Source: Acidimicrobiales bacterium | Lineage (GTDB): Bacteria; Actinomycetota; Acidimicrobiia; Acidimicrobiales; Aldehydirespiratoraceae | NCBI GenBank assembly: GCA_022425325.1 | Contig: JAKMFW010000030.1 | Span: 1 to 64,000 of the forward strand | DNA: 64,000 nucleotides | Reading direction: 5' to 3' | Shown here: piece by piece, positions 45,081 through 53,991 of the stretch | Position numbering within the stretch: the stretch's first letter is position 1 | How the letters are laid out: the number at the start of each line of letters is the position of its first letter | Notes under the pieces: model-generated | Database searches by the model: none | What the model saw: the letters and a program-made list of their open reading frames with translations, nothing else | Told to the model about the DNA's origin: nothing | Position numbers and translations under genes: made by a program

Positions 45081-46610
45081 GTGACCAAGCGACCAAACAT
45101 CGTGGTGATCATGGCGGACCAGCTCGCGCCGCAGTTCACCAGCACCTACGGGCACCCGATCGTGCAGACGCCGAACCTTGATGCGCTCGCCGCACGCGGC
45201 ATGCGCTTTGACGCTGCGTACTGCAACTCGCCACTGTGCGCCCCCGCACGGTTCGCGTTCATGGCCGGTCAGCTCGTCACCAAGATCGGCGCCTATGACA
45301 ACGCTGCGGAGTTCCCTGCCTCCATTCCCACGTTCGCCCACTATCTGCGCCAACTCGGCTACCGCACGTGCCTCACCGGCAAGATGCACTTCGTCGGACC
45401 CGACCAACTTCACGGCTTCGAGGAACGCCTCACCACCGATGTCTACCCCAGCGATCACGCCTGGACCCCCAACTGGGACGACCCTCACGAGCGGATCGAC
45501 AAGTGGTACCACAACATGGATTCGGTGAAGCAGGCCGGCTCAGCGGCGACAACCTTCCAGCTCGAATACGACGAGGAGGTCGCCTTTACGGCAAAGCGGC
45601 GGATCTTCGATTACGCCAAGTATCGAGACCTGCCGTTCGCGATGACGGTCAGCTTCATCCACCCACACGATCCGTATGTCGCCCGACCAGAGTTCTGGGA
45701 CCGCTACGAGGGCGTCGAGATCGACCTCCCGACATCTCCGCATGCTGAGGATCCGCACTCCCTGCGGCTTCGCAGTGCCATCGAGGCCACCGACATCTCG
45801 GTGACCGACGAGCAGATCGCGAATGCGCGTCGGGCCTACTACGCGAACACCACCTACGTCGACAGCAAGATCGGCGAGATCGTCCGGACTCTTGAGGAGG
45901 CGGAACTCCTCGACGACACGATCGTGGTTTTCACCGGCGATCACGGCGACATGCTCGGCGAGCGCGGTCTCTGGTACAAGATGTCGACGTTGGATCACTC
46001 GATGCGGGTACCGCTCGTCATGGCCGGGCCGGGCATCGTGCACGGGGTGTCGCCGGAACCCTGCTCGTTGGTCGACCTGCTGCCGACCATGCTCGATTGG
46101 GCGGCACCGGGCGCGTGGCCGGCGTTGGGCATGGACCTCGACGGCCGTTCGCTGGTCGGCGCAGCAGCAGGTGCGGAGACCGACCCTGGCGCGACGGCGC
46201 TCGGCGAATACTGCGCGGAGGGCTCAGCGCACCCGATCTTCATGATTCGCCGTGGCCGGTGGAAGTACGTCCAGTGCGATATCGACCCTCCGATGCTGTT
46301 CGACATGGACGCCGACCCCGACGAGCTGCAGAATCTCGCCGCGGATCCGTCCTACGCCGAGGTCGAAGCTGCCTTCGCCGCCGAGGTCCGCGAGCGCTGG
46401 GACAGCGCCCAGATTCGTGCGGACGTCCTTGCTTCCCAGCGGATGCGCCGCGCCGTGCACGCCGGCATGTCGGCCGGCCGTCGGGTCGACTGGGACTATC
46501 AGCCGACGCGGGATGCCTCCGAGGAGTACGTCCGCAACCATATGGATTGGACCGTGGCTGCGGCGACCACACGCTTCCCGCCGATCGCCGGCGCAACCGG
46601 CCGGAGCTGA
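45081..46610 (+). CDS. betC: Choline-sulfatase
   Basis: The protein is 509 aa, the normal BetC length, and hydrolyses choline-O-sulfate to choline and sulfate. The formylglycine signature CxPxR occurs at C53-R57 (NSPLCAPARF), and the BetC-specific segments YCNSPLCAPARF, HFVGPDQLHGFEERL and YHNMDSVKQAG are highly characteristic, as is the C-terminal QPTRDASEEYVRNHMD block of the choline-sulfatase C domain. There is no signal peptide, consistent with a cytoplasmic enzyme. The start is GTG. It lies 56 bp after cysC and may be in the same operon or follow its own promoter. Confidence 0.93.
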   Translation: MTKRPNIVVIMADQLAPQFTSTYGHPIVQTPNLDALAARGMRFDAAYCNSPLCAPARFAFMAGQLVTKIGAYDNAAEFPASIPTFAHYLRQLGYRTCLTGKMHFVGPDQLHGFEERLTTDVYPSDHAWTPNWDDPHERIDKWYHNMDSVKQAGSAATTFQLEYDEEVAFTAKRRIFDYAKYRDLPFAMTVSFIHPHDPYVARPEFWDRYEGVEIDLPTSPHAEDPHSLRLRSAIEATDISVTDEQIANARRAYYANTTYVDSKIGEIVRTLEEAELLDDTIVVFTGDHGDMLGERGLWYKMSTLDHSMRVPLVMAGPGIVHGVSPEPCSLVDLLPTMLDWAAPGAWPALGMDLDGRSLVGAAAGAETDPGATALGEYCAEGSAHPIFMIRRGRWKYVQCDIDPPMLFDMDADPDELQNLAADPSYAEVEAAFAAEVRERWDSAQIRADVLASQRMRRAVHAGMSAGRRVDWDYQPTRDASEEYVRNHMDWTVAAATTRFPPIAGATGRS

Positions 46611-46632
46611 CTGCGGCCTCTGAACGGGGCGT

Positions 46633-47442
46633 CTAGTTCAGGAACTCGGGTTCGTCGCGGCAGAGTTCGTCCCACCACGGCTGGAACTGGAACCAGCCGG
46701 CGAGATCGTGGCCCTGCGCGTCGTAGCCGCTCTGGCAGAGATCCTCAGGAATCTCGATAGGCGTTCCGGCTGCCTCGGCCACCAGCTGGCTCTGACAGCA
46801 GCGCTCGAGGGCAACGAACCACCACACGGTGGCATCGACCGACCCGCCGGCCGTAATGATCCCGTGATTCTGGTGGATGAGCGCCTTGCGGGAACCGAGG
46901 GCCTCGGCCATCGCGGCGCCGACTGCCGTGTCGAGCACGACGGCACCGGCCCCTGCGTCGCACAACGCGACGTCGTTGTAGAACATCGTCGAGTCCTGGC
47001 TGATCATCTTGAGCGGCTTGCCCAGCGTCGAGAACGTCTTGCCGTACATCGAGTGCGAATGTGCGGCCGCAATGATGTCAGGCCTGGCGGCGTGCAGTTG
47101 CGAGTGAATCGCGAATGCTGCTGCGTTGACGGGCTTGTCGCCTTCGACGACCGTGCCGTCATGGTCGACACAGATGAGATCCGACACGGTCATCAGCTTG
47201 AAGTTGAGCCCGAATGGATTCACCCAGAAGCGATCGGGATACTCGGGATCACGGACCGTGACATGGCCGGCGACTCCCTCGGCGAGCCGGAGGCGTCCCA
47301 TGATCCGCAGACCCGCTGCGAGTCGCTGCTTCCGGTTGAGACGCTCGGCCTCGATGTCGACCTGCGTTTCGGGACGCTCGAGCGTGATGCCCTCTTGGTC
47401 GGGCTCGAACGCGCCGAGATCGGGTTCCTGGGTGTCGGTCAT
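46633..47442 (-). CDS. Class II aldolase/adducin family protein
   Basis: The protein is 269 aa with the class II aldolase fold: AAHSHSMYGKT supplies two zinc-binding His, and IHQNHGIITAG the third. The likely catalytic acid region is NPFGLNFKLMTVSDLICVD. It could be an aldolase for a sugar phosphate or a decarboxylase-like family member; family sequences from catabolic loci vary widely. It is convergent with betC across 22 bp and upstream of no other gene in the same direction except after a 9-bp gap from the ArsR gene, so it may be the last gene of that operon. Confidence 0.87.
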   Translation of the reverse strand: MTDTQEPDLGAFEPDQEGITLERPETQVDIEAERLNRKQRLAAGLRIMGRLRLAEGVAGHVTVRDPEYPDRFWVNPFGLNFKLMTVSDLICVDHDGTVVEGDKPVNAAAFAIHSQLHAARPDIIAAAHSHSMYGKTFSTLGKPLKMISQDSTMFYNDVALCDAGAGAVVLDTAVGAAMAEALGSRKALIHQNHGIITAGGSVDATVWWFVALERCCQSQLVAEAAGTPIEIPEDLCQSGYDAQGHDLAGWFQFQPWWDELCRDEPEFLN

Positions 47443-47451
47443 GGCGTCAGG

Positions 47452-47808
47452 CTACGTGTCGGAGTGGTCCCGGAGCGAGTCATCCGACCCGAGAAGAGCG
47501 CGGACGTGAGCGATCCTGGCCTCGTTCACTGCGAACCACGCCCACTTGCCTCGCTGTTCGCGTTCGAGGATGCCTGCTTTCACCAGCTGCGACAGGTGAT
47601 GGCTGACGGTCGGTTGCGTTCTGCCAACGAGCGCCGGTAAGTCACAGGCGCACGCCTCGCCCCCGGCGGCGACGACGCTCACGAGGCGCAGTCGAATCGG
47701 GTCTGCGAGCGCCTTCAGGACGACCGCCACCTCGGCTGCTTCACGTTCGCTGATCGGGGCAGCGAGGATGGGCGTGCAGCAGAGGTCATCCATGTCCGAC
47801 AGCCTCAC
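47452..47808 (-). CDS. ArsR-family transcriptional repressor with Cys-Cys/Cys pattern
   Basis: The protein is about 118 aa with a winged helix (ALADPIRLRLVS, GRTQPTVSHHLSQLVKAGILE). It has C10-C11 near the N-terminus (DLCCTP) and C53/C55 (EACACDL). The arsenite sensor ArsR1 of Corynebacterium glutamicum uses a vicinal Cys pair near its N-terminus plus Cys55, so an As(III)/Sb(III) sensor is the best guess. GTG 47808 overlaps the stop of the dienelactone hydrolase gene (GTGA). No arsenite pump or arsenate reductase is adjacent. Confidence 0.87.
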   Translation of the reverse strand: MRLSDMDDLCCTPILAAPISEREAAEVAVVLKALADPIRLRLVSVVAAGGEACACDLPALVGRTQPTVSHHLSQLVKAGILEREQRGKWAWFAVNEARIAHVRALLGSDDSLRDHSDT

Positions 47809-48482
47809 GACAGCTCGACGTGAAGGAACTCGATGACCTCCGGCCAAAGCTGTGCTGCGAGCTCCGCGTCGTGAATGCCGAACGGGTCGGTCTCGTTCAT
47901 GAAGGCGTGCCCTGCGGGATGGAAGCTGATCTGCACATCCTTTCCCATGCCCTGAAGCCGAGCCTCAAGGTCCCGTGCACCGTCAGCCGGGAAGAAGTCG
48001 TCATGCTCGCAGAAGTGCCCGCGAACCGTGGCCTGAAGGCCGGTCCAGTCGGGTTCGTCACCGGTCGGATACCCGTAGAACGGCACCGCTGCCCCGATGG
48101 CGTCGCCTCGCAGCGCTGCGACCAGGAGGCTCAGCATCCCTCCCATGCAGAAGCCGATCGCACCGATCGTGCTCCCCGTCGTGGACGCGTGTTCACGCAA
48201 CGCGTCGACCGCGAGGCTCATGTCGGCAGCCGCCCGTTCGGCCGGGAGCGTGCTCATCAGGTGACCCGCCTTGTCCATTTCGTCATGCCCGGCGAGCTCA
48301 CCTCGGTAGAGATCAGGGGCAAGGGCGACAAAGCCGTTCTCGGCGAGATGGTCGGCCGTACCCTTCATCTGGGGATTCAGTCCCCACCACTCCTGGATCA
48401 CCAGGACGCCGGGTCCCGAACCGCTGTCGGGCAACGCGAGATAGGCGCGTGCATGGTCGTCCAATTCGATCATCTCTCCCAT
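47805..48482 (-). CDS. Dienelactone hydrolase family protein
   Basis: This alpha/beta hydrolase is about 225 aa. The DLH nucleophile motif has Cys (GFCMGGML), followed by the Asp region (CEHDDFFPADG) and His (AGHAFMNE). It also has VIQEWWGLNPQMKG, typical of the oxyanion part of DLH. The classical activity is hydrolysis of dienelactone in chlorocatechol degradation, but many homologues have other substrates. ATG 48482 or 48473 is possible. The gene overlaps the downstream ArsR gene and is divergent from an HsaA-like flavoprotein across 58 bp. Confidence 0.9.
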   Translation of the reverse strand: MGEMIELDDHARAYLALPDSGSGPGVLVIQEWWGLNPQMKGTADHLAENGFVALAPDLYRGELAGHDEMDKAGHLMSTLPAERAAADMSLAVDALREHASTTGSTIGAIGFCMGGMLSLLVAALRGDAIGAAVPFYGYPTGDEPDWTGLQATVRGHFCEHDDFFPADGARDLEARLQGMGKDVQISFHPAGHAFMNETDPFGIHDAELAAQLWPEVIEFLHVELS

Positions 48483-48540
48483 GCATGGGACCCTATCCTC
48501 CCACCCCGGCGCAGTACCGAAGGCCCGAACGACCATCGAC

Positions 48541-49659
48541 ATGGACATGCTCGACACGATCCGCAACGACGCAACCGCCACGGAAGCCGCCGGCCGTCTC
48601 GCGCCCAGCACGGTCGCCGCGCTCGTCGAGGCTGGCTCGTTCAAACTGTGGGTGCCCGAGGACTACGGCGGTGCCGGCACGTCCTTGCAGGACGGCCTCG
48701 ATGCAATCGCGGAGATCGCTCGTGCGGATGGCGCTGCCGGCTGGTGTGTGATGATCGCCAACACGACCGGGCTCCTTGCGGCGCGTCTCGATCGTGAGGT
48801 CGCACACGAGATCTTCGCCCGCACCGATGCCGTAGCGGGCGGGTTCGCCGCCCCGATGGGTGTCGCAACCCTTCGTGATGGTGCGGCCCATGTGAGCGGT
48901 GAGTGGGCATGGGGGAGCGGCTCCAGCCATGCGACCACGATGGGCGGTGGTGTCCGCATCGTCGATACCGATGGCTCGCCCGCTGCGTTACCCGACGGTG
49001 GACGAGTCGGCTTTGCCTTCTTTGCGGAGGTCGAGGAACTCGATACCTGGCAGGTCAGTGGCCTTCAGGGCACGCATTCGACGGATTACCGAGTCGACAA
49101 TGCGCGGGTGCCGCTCGATCGGATCGTCTCGATGGATCGACGGTCACTCGTCGTCGACGAGCCCCTGTATCGATTTTCGACGTTCGGCGCGCTTGCCCTT
49201 GGCGTTGCCATGACCATGGTCGGTCTCGCCGAGCGGGCGGTTGAGGAACTGATGCTGCTCGCTGAGAAGATCCCGCAGGGATCAAGCAAAGGCCTTGCTC
49301 ATCGCGCGCCGGTGCAGGCCGACCTCGCCCGGTCGGTCGCTGCGGTGCGCGGCGCCCGTGCCTATGTCGCTGATGAAGTCGGTCGCTCGTGGGACGAGGT
49401 CGTTGCCAGCGGACGGGTCACCGATGTACGAAAGGTTGCCCTCCGGCTGGCCGCGAACGCAGCAGCCGAGAGCGCGCTCGGCGCAGTCGATCGCTGCTAC
49501 ACGTCCGCCGGGGGAGAAGCGGTCTACCGCCGGTCGCCGCTCCAGCGTGTCTTCCGGGACATACATGTTGCATCGCAACATGCGATGGTTGCCGCTCGGG
49601 TGTACGAGCCGCTCGGCCGCTTTGGGTTCGGACTCGAAACCGATACCGGCGGGCTCTAG
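48541..49659 (+). CDS. Acyl-CoA dehydrogenase-fold flavoprotein, HsaA/HpaH-like hydroxylase
   Basis: The protein is about 372 aa with the acyl-CoA dehydrogenase fold. Residues SGEWAWGSGSSHA and GLQGTHSTDYRVDNARVP match the FMN-dependent two-component hydroxylase branch, and QRVFRDIHVASQHAMVAARV near the C-terminus is the signature found in HsaA-type proteins. Such enzymes hydroxylate phenols or steroids with reduced flavin from a partner reductase. The start is at ATG 48541 (or 48547). Its stop shares CTAG with that of the convergent acyl-CoA ligase gene. Confidence 0.82.
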   Translation: MDMLDTIRNDATATEAAGRLAPSTVAALVEAGSFKLWVPEDYGGAGTSLQDGLDAIAEIARADGAAGWCVMIANTTGLLAARLDREVAHEIFARTDAVAGGFAAPMGVATLRDGAAHVSGEWAWGSGSSHATTMGGGVRIVDTDGSPAALPDGGRVGFAFFAEVEELDTWQVSGLQGTHSTDYRVDNARVPLDRIVSMDRRSLVVDEPLYRFSTFGALALGVAMTMVGLAERAVEELMLLAEKIPQGSSKGLAHRAPVQADLARSVAAVRGARAYVADEVGRSWDEVVASGRVTDVRKVALRLAANAAAESALGAVDRCYTSAGGEAVYRRSPLQRVFRDIHVASQHAMVAARVYEPLGRFGFGLETDTGGL

Positions 49660-51098
49660 TTTCCGACCATCGCTCGCAGCGCCGCTCTGTCGACCTTTCC
49701 ATTGGCGTTGCGGGGCAGGATGCCGACACGAATCCAGTGTTCCGGCACCTTGTAGCCGCTGAGGGTCGAGCGAAGCGCAATGCCGAGGGCCTCGACGTCG
49801 GCATCGCCGACCACCGCTGCCGCCACGATGTCTCCGAGGCGTTCGTCAGGGACGCCGAAGACCGCAGCGTCCAAGACGCCATCGAGGGTGAGGAGTGCCG
49901 CCTCGACTTCGGCAGGGGCAATGCTCGCACCGCCCCGATTGATCATCTCGCCGAGACGGCCGCTGACGAGGAGACGCCCGTCCGCTCCGAGTGAGCCAGC
50001 ATCGCCGGTGTGAAGTCGGCCGCTGCGCCAGAGTTCTGACGTTGCTGCCGGATCACCCCAGTAGCCCAGCGTTCCCTGCCAGCAACCGGCCCACGGACCC
50101 TCGGTGACGCTCGACAGCGTGATCTCGCCGTCATCTTCGATACGGACATCGACGCCGGGAAGCGGGCTGGCTCCACCATCGCCGATGCGCATCCGAGCAA
50201 CGCCGGTGGGCGCCTCCGACAGTCCGTAGCTGGTCACCAGCGGCACGCCGAGGATGTCCTGCGCGGCTGCTGCTCGACGGTGGTCGTAGCCGGCACCGCC
50301 GACGATCAGGCGGTCGACGGCCTGGAGTTGCGCCGGCGAGACGCCCTGCGAGAGGAGGTCGTGCACGATGGTGGGCACGACAAGCGCCCGCGTCACCGCA
50401 TACCGCTCGAGGTCCTCCGCGACCTCGGAGCCGCTGGTGCGCGTCATCATCACGGCAACGCCACCGCACGCAAGGGCAGTAAGAGGACCGAGCAGAAGAA
50501 TGTTGAGCGTCGACAGCGGCAGGGGAGTGCCGATACGGGCGTCTTCGTCGAGGCCCTCCGTGGCGATCGCCGCAGCGGCGGGATACAGCAACTGTTGCTG
50601 TGAGTGGACGGCACCCTTCGGTCGCCCAGTGGTGCCCGAGGTGTAGGCGATGGCGGCTGGCGCAGTCGGCGCCGGTGGCTCCGGCAGGTCGACCGCGGGG
50701 GCAGCGTTCGGAAGCGTCTCGAGGACCGCATCGGGATCAGCGTCGGCGAGCACCACGTCTCGCTCGGGCTTCGTCGCCCGAACGCTCAGTCCGATCCACA
50801 CCGCCCCGACGCGGACGGTGGCAAGAAGAGAGATCAGGCTGCGGACGTCGTTCCCAAGCACCCAGGCCAGCCGACTTCCACCACCGTGTCCCGCTGCCGT
50901 CAGCGCCCGAGCGACGCGTTCAACCTCGCCGTGCAACTCACGCGTGGTCCACGCACGGTCAGCGTCGATGACGGCAATCGACTCGTCGGCGCGCCGGCTC
51001 CAGACCTCCTCGAAGGTCGATGGTCCGACGGGGAACGGCACGGCTCGCTCAGGGCGGCGCAGGCCGCTCGATCGGTTGATCTCGACGGCGTCGTCCAC
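49656..51098 (-). CDS. AMP-binding acyl-CoA synthetase/ligase family protein
   Basis: The protein is about 480 aa. The ANL-family core motif AYTSGTTGRPKGA, TSYGLSEAP, the hinge region HTGDAGSLGADGRLLVSGRLGEMINRGG (two parts) and the C-terminal Lys in NANGKVDR are present. It activates a carboxylate to an acyl-AMP and then to a CoA thioester. GTG 51098 was chosen because it lies just inside the region where the family N-terminus begins; the longer upstream frame overlaps the divergent gene and is unlikely. Substrate is unknown, perhaps a fatty or aromatic acid. Confidence 0.88.
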   Translation of the reverse strand: MDDAVEINRSSGLRRPERAVPFPVGPSTFEEVWSRRADESIAVIDADRAWTTRELHGEVERVARALTAAGHGGGSRLAWVLGNDVRSLISLLATVRVGAVWIGLSVRATKPERDVVLADADPDAVLETLPNAAPAVDLPEPPAPTAPAAIAYTSGTTGRPKGAVHSQQQLLYPAAAAIATEGLDEDARIGTPLPLSTLNILLLGPLTALACGGVAVMMTRTSGSEVAEDLERYAVTRALVVPTIVHDLLSQGVSPAQLQAVDRLIVGGAGYDHRRAAAAQDILGVPLVTSYGLSEAPTGVARMRIGDGGASPLPGVDVRIEDDGEITLSSVTEGPWAGCWQGTLGYWGDPAATSELWRSGRLHTGDAGSLGADGRLLVSGRLGEMINRGGASIAPAEVEAALLTLDGVLDAAVFGVPDERLGDIVAAAVVGDADVEALGIALRSTLSGYKVPEHWIRVGILPRNANGKVDRAALRAMVGN

Positions 51099-51149
51099 GC
51101 CGGTGAGTCTCGCAGGTGGTGACTGCGTCTGCCCACTACCCTCCCCACG

Positions 51150-52205
51150 ATGAGCCTTGATCCGCACGACCTTGATCCAGCGACCTGGTTGATCGCTGCC
51201 GGTCGCCCCGAGGGGCCGGGCGATGCGCTGAATCACCCGATCATCGCGACCTCGACATTCGAACACGGGGGCCAGCGGGTCTATAGCCGAGGCGAAGCCA
51301 CTGAGGCCTGGGAGGCATTGGAGCTCGTCGTCGGCGGACTCGAGCGGGCGCACGGCGTCGCGTACGCATCGGGAATGGCGGCGGTGTCGGCGGTCTTCGA
51401 TCAGCTGAGCGTCGGTGCCACCGTGGTGATTCCCGACGACTGCTACCACGGGGTGAGCCAGGTCGCCGCAACGGGCGAGAAGCTCGGCCGTTGGGCCGTT
51501 ACGTCGCTGCCCATGGACGACACAGCCCGATGGGTCGAAGCCCGAGCTACCGCCGATCTCGTGTGGGCCGAAAGCCCTACGAATCCCATGCTGATCGTGG
51601 GTGATCTCGAGGCGATCGGTCGAGCGCCTCACCGGCCGCACGCACGGTTCGTCGTCGACAACACGTTCGCAACGGCCCTACGGCAACAACCACTCGACCT
51701 CGGTGCCGACGCCGTAATGCAATCGAGTACGAAGTTCATCGGCGGCCACAGCGACCTTCTCGGCGGCATCGTCACAACCCGCGACGCGGCGTACGCCGAC
51801 ACCCTTCGGTCCGCACGAACGCTCGCCGGGTCGGTACCCGGCACCCTCGAGACGTTCCTCGCACTGCGAGGGGTACGAACCCTCGCCATGCGGCTTGCCA
51901 CTGCTGAGGCGAGCGCGGCCACGATCGCTGCGCGCCTCGCCGAGCATGTCGCGGTCGACGTCGTGCGGTATCCGGGCTTCGGTGCGATGGTCAGCTTCGA
52001 TGTTGCTGACGCCGAGACGGCCGACCGCGTCTGTCAGTCGCTTCGGGTGATTCGTCACGCAACCAGCCTCGGTGGCGTCGAGTCCCTAATTGAACGCCGA
52101 AGCCGTTACTCGGACACGGTGCCGCCGGGCCTCGTTCGCCTCAGTGTCGGCTGTGAGGGCACGGAGGATCTCTGGGCGGATCTCGCCCGGGCGCTCGATC
52201 AGTAA
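51150..52205 (+). CDS. Cys/Met metabolism PLP-dependent enzyme (cystathionine gamma-synthase/lyase family)
   Basis: The protein is 351 aa, slightly short for this family (about 380-400). The PLP lysine motif SSTKFIGGHSDLLGG is clear, together with YASGMAAVSAVFD and AESPTNPML, which position the cofactor phosphate and ring. Members catalyse gamma-replacement or gamma/beta elimination on homoserine- or cysteine-type substrates. Specific activity is not decided by sequence. It is divergent from the acyl-CoA ligase and overlaps the convergent flavin reductase gene at the stop. Confidence 0.88.
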   Translation: MSLDPHDLDPATWLIAAGRPEGPGDALNHPIIATSTFEHGGQRVYSRGEATEAWEALELVVGGLERAHGVAYASGMAAVSAVFDQLSVGATVVIPDDCYHGVSQVAATGEKLGRWAVTSLPMDDTARWVEARATADLVWAESPTNPMLIVGDLEAIGRAPHRPHARFVVDNTFATALRQQPLDLGADAVMQSSTKFIGGHSDLLGGIVTTRDAAYADTLRSARTLAGSVPGTLETFLALRGVRTLAMRLATAEASAATIAARLAEHVAVDVVRYPGFGAMVSFDVADAETADRVCQSLRVIRHATSLGGVESLIERRSRYSDTVPPGLVRLSVGCEGTEDLWADLARALDQ

Positions 52206-52678
52206 CCGAGTGTGGTGGCGGCGACCACGGCGCCGAGTTCTCGGCAATCGTCAAGCCGCTTCTCCACGGAGCCGATCACCGATACCGGCTCGGCCACGGC
52301 GCGCCAGGCGAGGCCGGTGACGATCTTCTGGATACCAAGCAACGCTCCGTCGGTATCGGATTCGCCGTGAACGAGAACCCCGTAGGGCCGGCCCTGCGTT
52401 CTGTCGAGCGCGTCGTTGTAGGTCGTGTCGAAGGCGTGCTTGAGCGCGCCACTCATGTAGCCCAGGTTTGCAGGTGTCGCGAGGAGATAGCCCGCTGCGC
52501 CCAACACCTCTGCCGAGGTCACCTCCAGTGCGGAGACGACCGCGACCCTGAGTCGTTCGAGTCCGTCGGAGCGGGCCCCGGCCAGCGCGGCGTCGACCAT
52601 CGCAGGGAGCGCTGTGCCAGGGGAGTGATGCACGACCAGGAGGGTCGCCACTCCGGATCCGGCCACTGTGGCCGACAT
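52199..52678 (-). CDS. NAD(P)H-dependent FMN reductase (flavodoxin-like) family protein
   Basis: The protein is about 159 aa with flavodoxin-like fold: FMN phosphate region VVHHSPGTALPAMVDAAL and ATPANLGYMSGALKHAFD, the family motif contacting flavin. It may supply reduced flavin or reduce quinones. ATG 52678 lies one base after the amidohydrolase stop on the same strand, so the two are co-transcribed. The HsaA-like protein nearby might use such a reductase, but no direct link is visible. Confidence 0.82.
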   Translation of the reverse strand: MSATVAGSGVATLLVVHHSPGTALPAMVDAALAGARSDGLERLRVAVVSALEVTSAEVLGAAGYLLATPANLGYMSGALKHAFDTTYNDALDRTQGRPYGVLVHGESDTDGALLGIQKIVTGLAWRAVAEPVSVIGSVEKRLDDCRELGAVVAATTLGY

Positions 52679-52679
52679 G

Positions 52680-53879
52680 TCAGTCGAACGGGAGGTTGAA
52701 CAGCTTGATGGCGTTGCCGCGGGCGATCTTGTGCACGACCTCGGGGTCGAGGTGGCCGAACAGTTCGTGAGCGACTTCTTTCGAGCGTGGGAAGGTCCCG
52801 TCGCTGTGGGGGTAGTCGGTCTCGAAGAGCACATTGTCGACGCCGACCTCGTCGAGCAGCTTCATGCCAGCCGTGTCCTTGAAGAAGCAGCTGTAGATCT
52901 GGCGGTGGTAGTAGTACGACGGCGGCTCGGGCAGACGCTCCTCGCCCTGCGCCCACATGTGCGTGTTGTAGTTGTCGTCGGCGCGTTCGAGGTAATACGG
53001 AATCCAGCCGATCTGGCTCTCCGCGTACATCAGCTTCAAGTTCGGGTAGCGCACCAGCACCCCTGAGAAGAGGAAGTCGATCATCGAGGCGGCCGAGTTC
53101 GCCGAGATCATGGCCGCAGTGACGATCGTCGGGCAGTCGTCGGCCGGACGCACGGTGCGTGTGCCCGAACCGATGTGCATCGTGATGACGGTGCCGGTCT
53201 CTTCACAGGCCTGGAAGAAGGGGTCCCAATGGCCTGAGTGGATCGACGGCAATCCAAGCCAAGCCGGCAGCTCCGACCAGGCAACAGCGTTGACGCCACG
53301 AGCGGCGTTGCGGCGGATCTCCGCTGCTGCCAGTTCCGCATCCCAGAGAGGCACGAGGCACAGCGGAATCAGGCGGCCGTCCGAATCACCACACCACTCC
53401 TCGACCATCCAGTCGTTGTAGGCCTCCACACAGAGCTTCGACAGCTCCTTGTCCTTGCGCTCTGCGAACAGCTGGCCGCAGAAGCGGGGGTAATTCGGGA
53501 AACAGATGGAGGCCTCGACATGGTTGTCGTCCATGTCCTCCAGCCGCGCTTTGGGTTCGTAGCAGCCAGGTCGGATGTCGTCGTAGGTGACACCTTGCAT
53601 CGTGACGGTCTTGGGATCACGGCCGGCGCAGGCGATCATCTCCTTGATCTGGTAGCGATGATCTTCGTAGTGCCACCAGGCCGCCATCTTGTCGCCGTCA
53701 CCCGGCGTCTCGACCCAGGACCCATCGACCAGCGTCATCTCGCCCTGGGGGGCAAGCACGATGCGCGGGCCTGCGTCCTTGTACTTCTCTGGCAGACGGT
53801 CCTGCCAGACGTGTGGTGGTTCGACGACATGGTCGTCGACGCTGATGATCTTTGGGAAGTCCTCGAGCGACACCGGCAT
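52680..53879 (-). CDS. Amidohydrolase 2 (PF04909) family protein
   Basis: The protein is 399 aa, TIM-barrel metal-dependent hydrolase of the ACMSD/gamma-resorcylate decarboxylase clan. The N-terminal metal motif ISVDDHVVEPP, DDNHVEASICFPNYPRF, ITMHIGSG and FETDYPHSDG supply the likely metal ligands. It is commonly found in degradation of aromatic or polyketide-type compounds. It leads a two-gene unit with an FMN reductase and is divergent from a DAO-type oxidoreductase across 112 bp. The substrate is not known. Confidence 0.9.
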   Translation of the reverse strand: MPVSLEDFPKIISVDDHVVEPPHVWQDRLPEKYKDAGPRIVLAPQGEMTLVDGSWVETPGDGDKMAAWWHYEDHRYQIKEMIACAGRDPKTVTMQGVTYDDIRPGCYEPKARLEDMDDNHVEASICFPNYPRFCGQLFAERKDKELSKLCVEAYNDWMVEEWCGDSDGRLIPLCLVPLWDAELAAAEIRRNAARGVNAVAWSELPAWLGLPSIHSGHWDPFFQACEETGTVITMHIGSGTRTVRPADDCPTIVTAAMISANSAASMIDFLFSGVLVRYPNLKLMYAESQIGWIPYYLERADDNYNTHMWAQGEERLPEPPSYYYHRQIYSCFFKDTAGMKLLDEVGVDNVLFETDYPHSDGTFPRSKEVAHELFGHLDPEVVHKIARGNAIKLFNLPFD

Positions 53880-53991
53880 GCCGCCACCATACCTGACACA
53901 CCGTCAGGTCCTGGAATCCGCAACCTCCCATCCCGCGGGAATGTCCGCCCATGTATCGACACCCCAGACGTTCGTCGGTACCTTTCGCGCT

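Noticed and set aside
51099-51641. N-terminal extension of the acyl-CoA ligase
   Set aside because: It overlaps the divergent PLP gene, which has its own good start and motifs, and it carries no ligase sequence.
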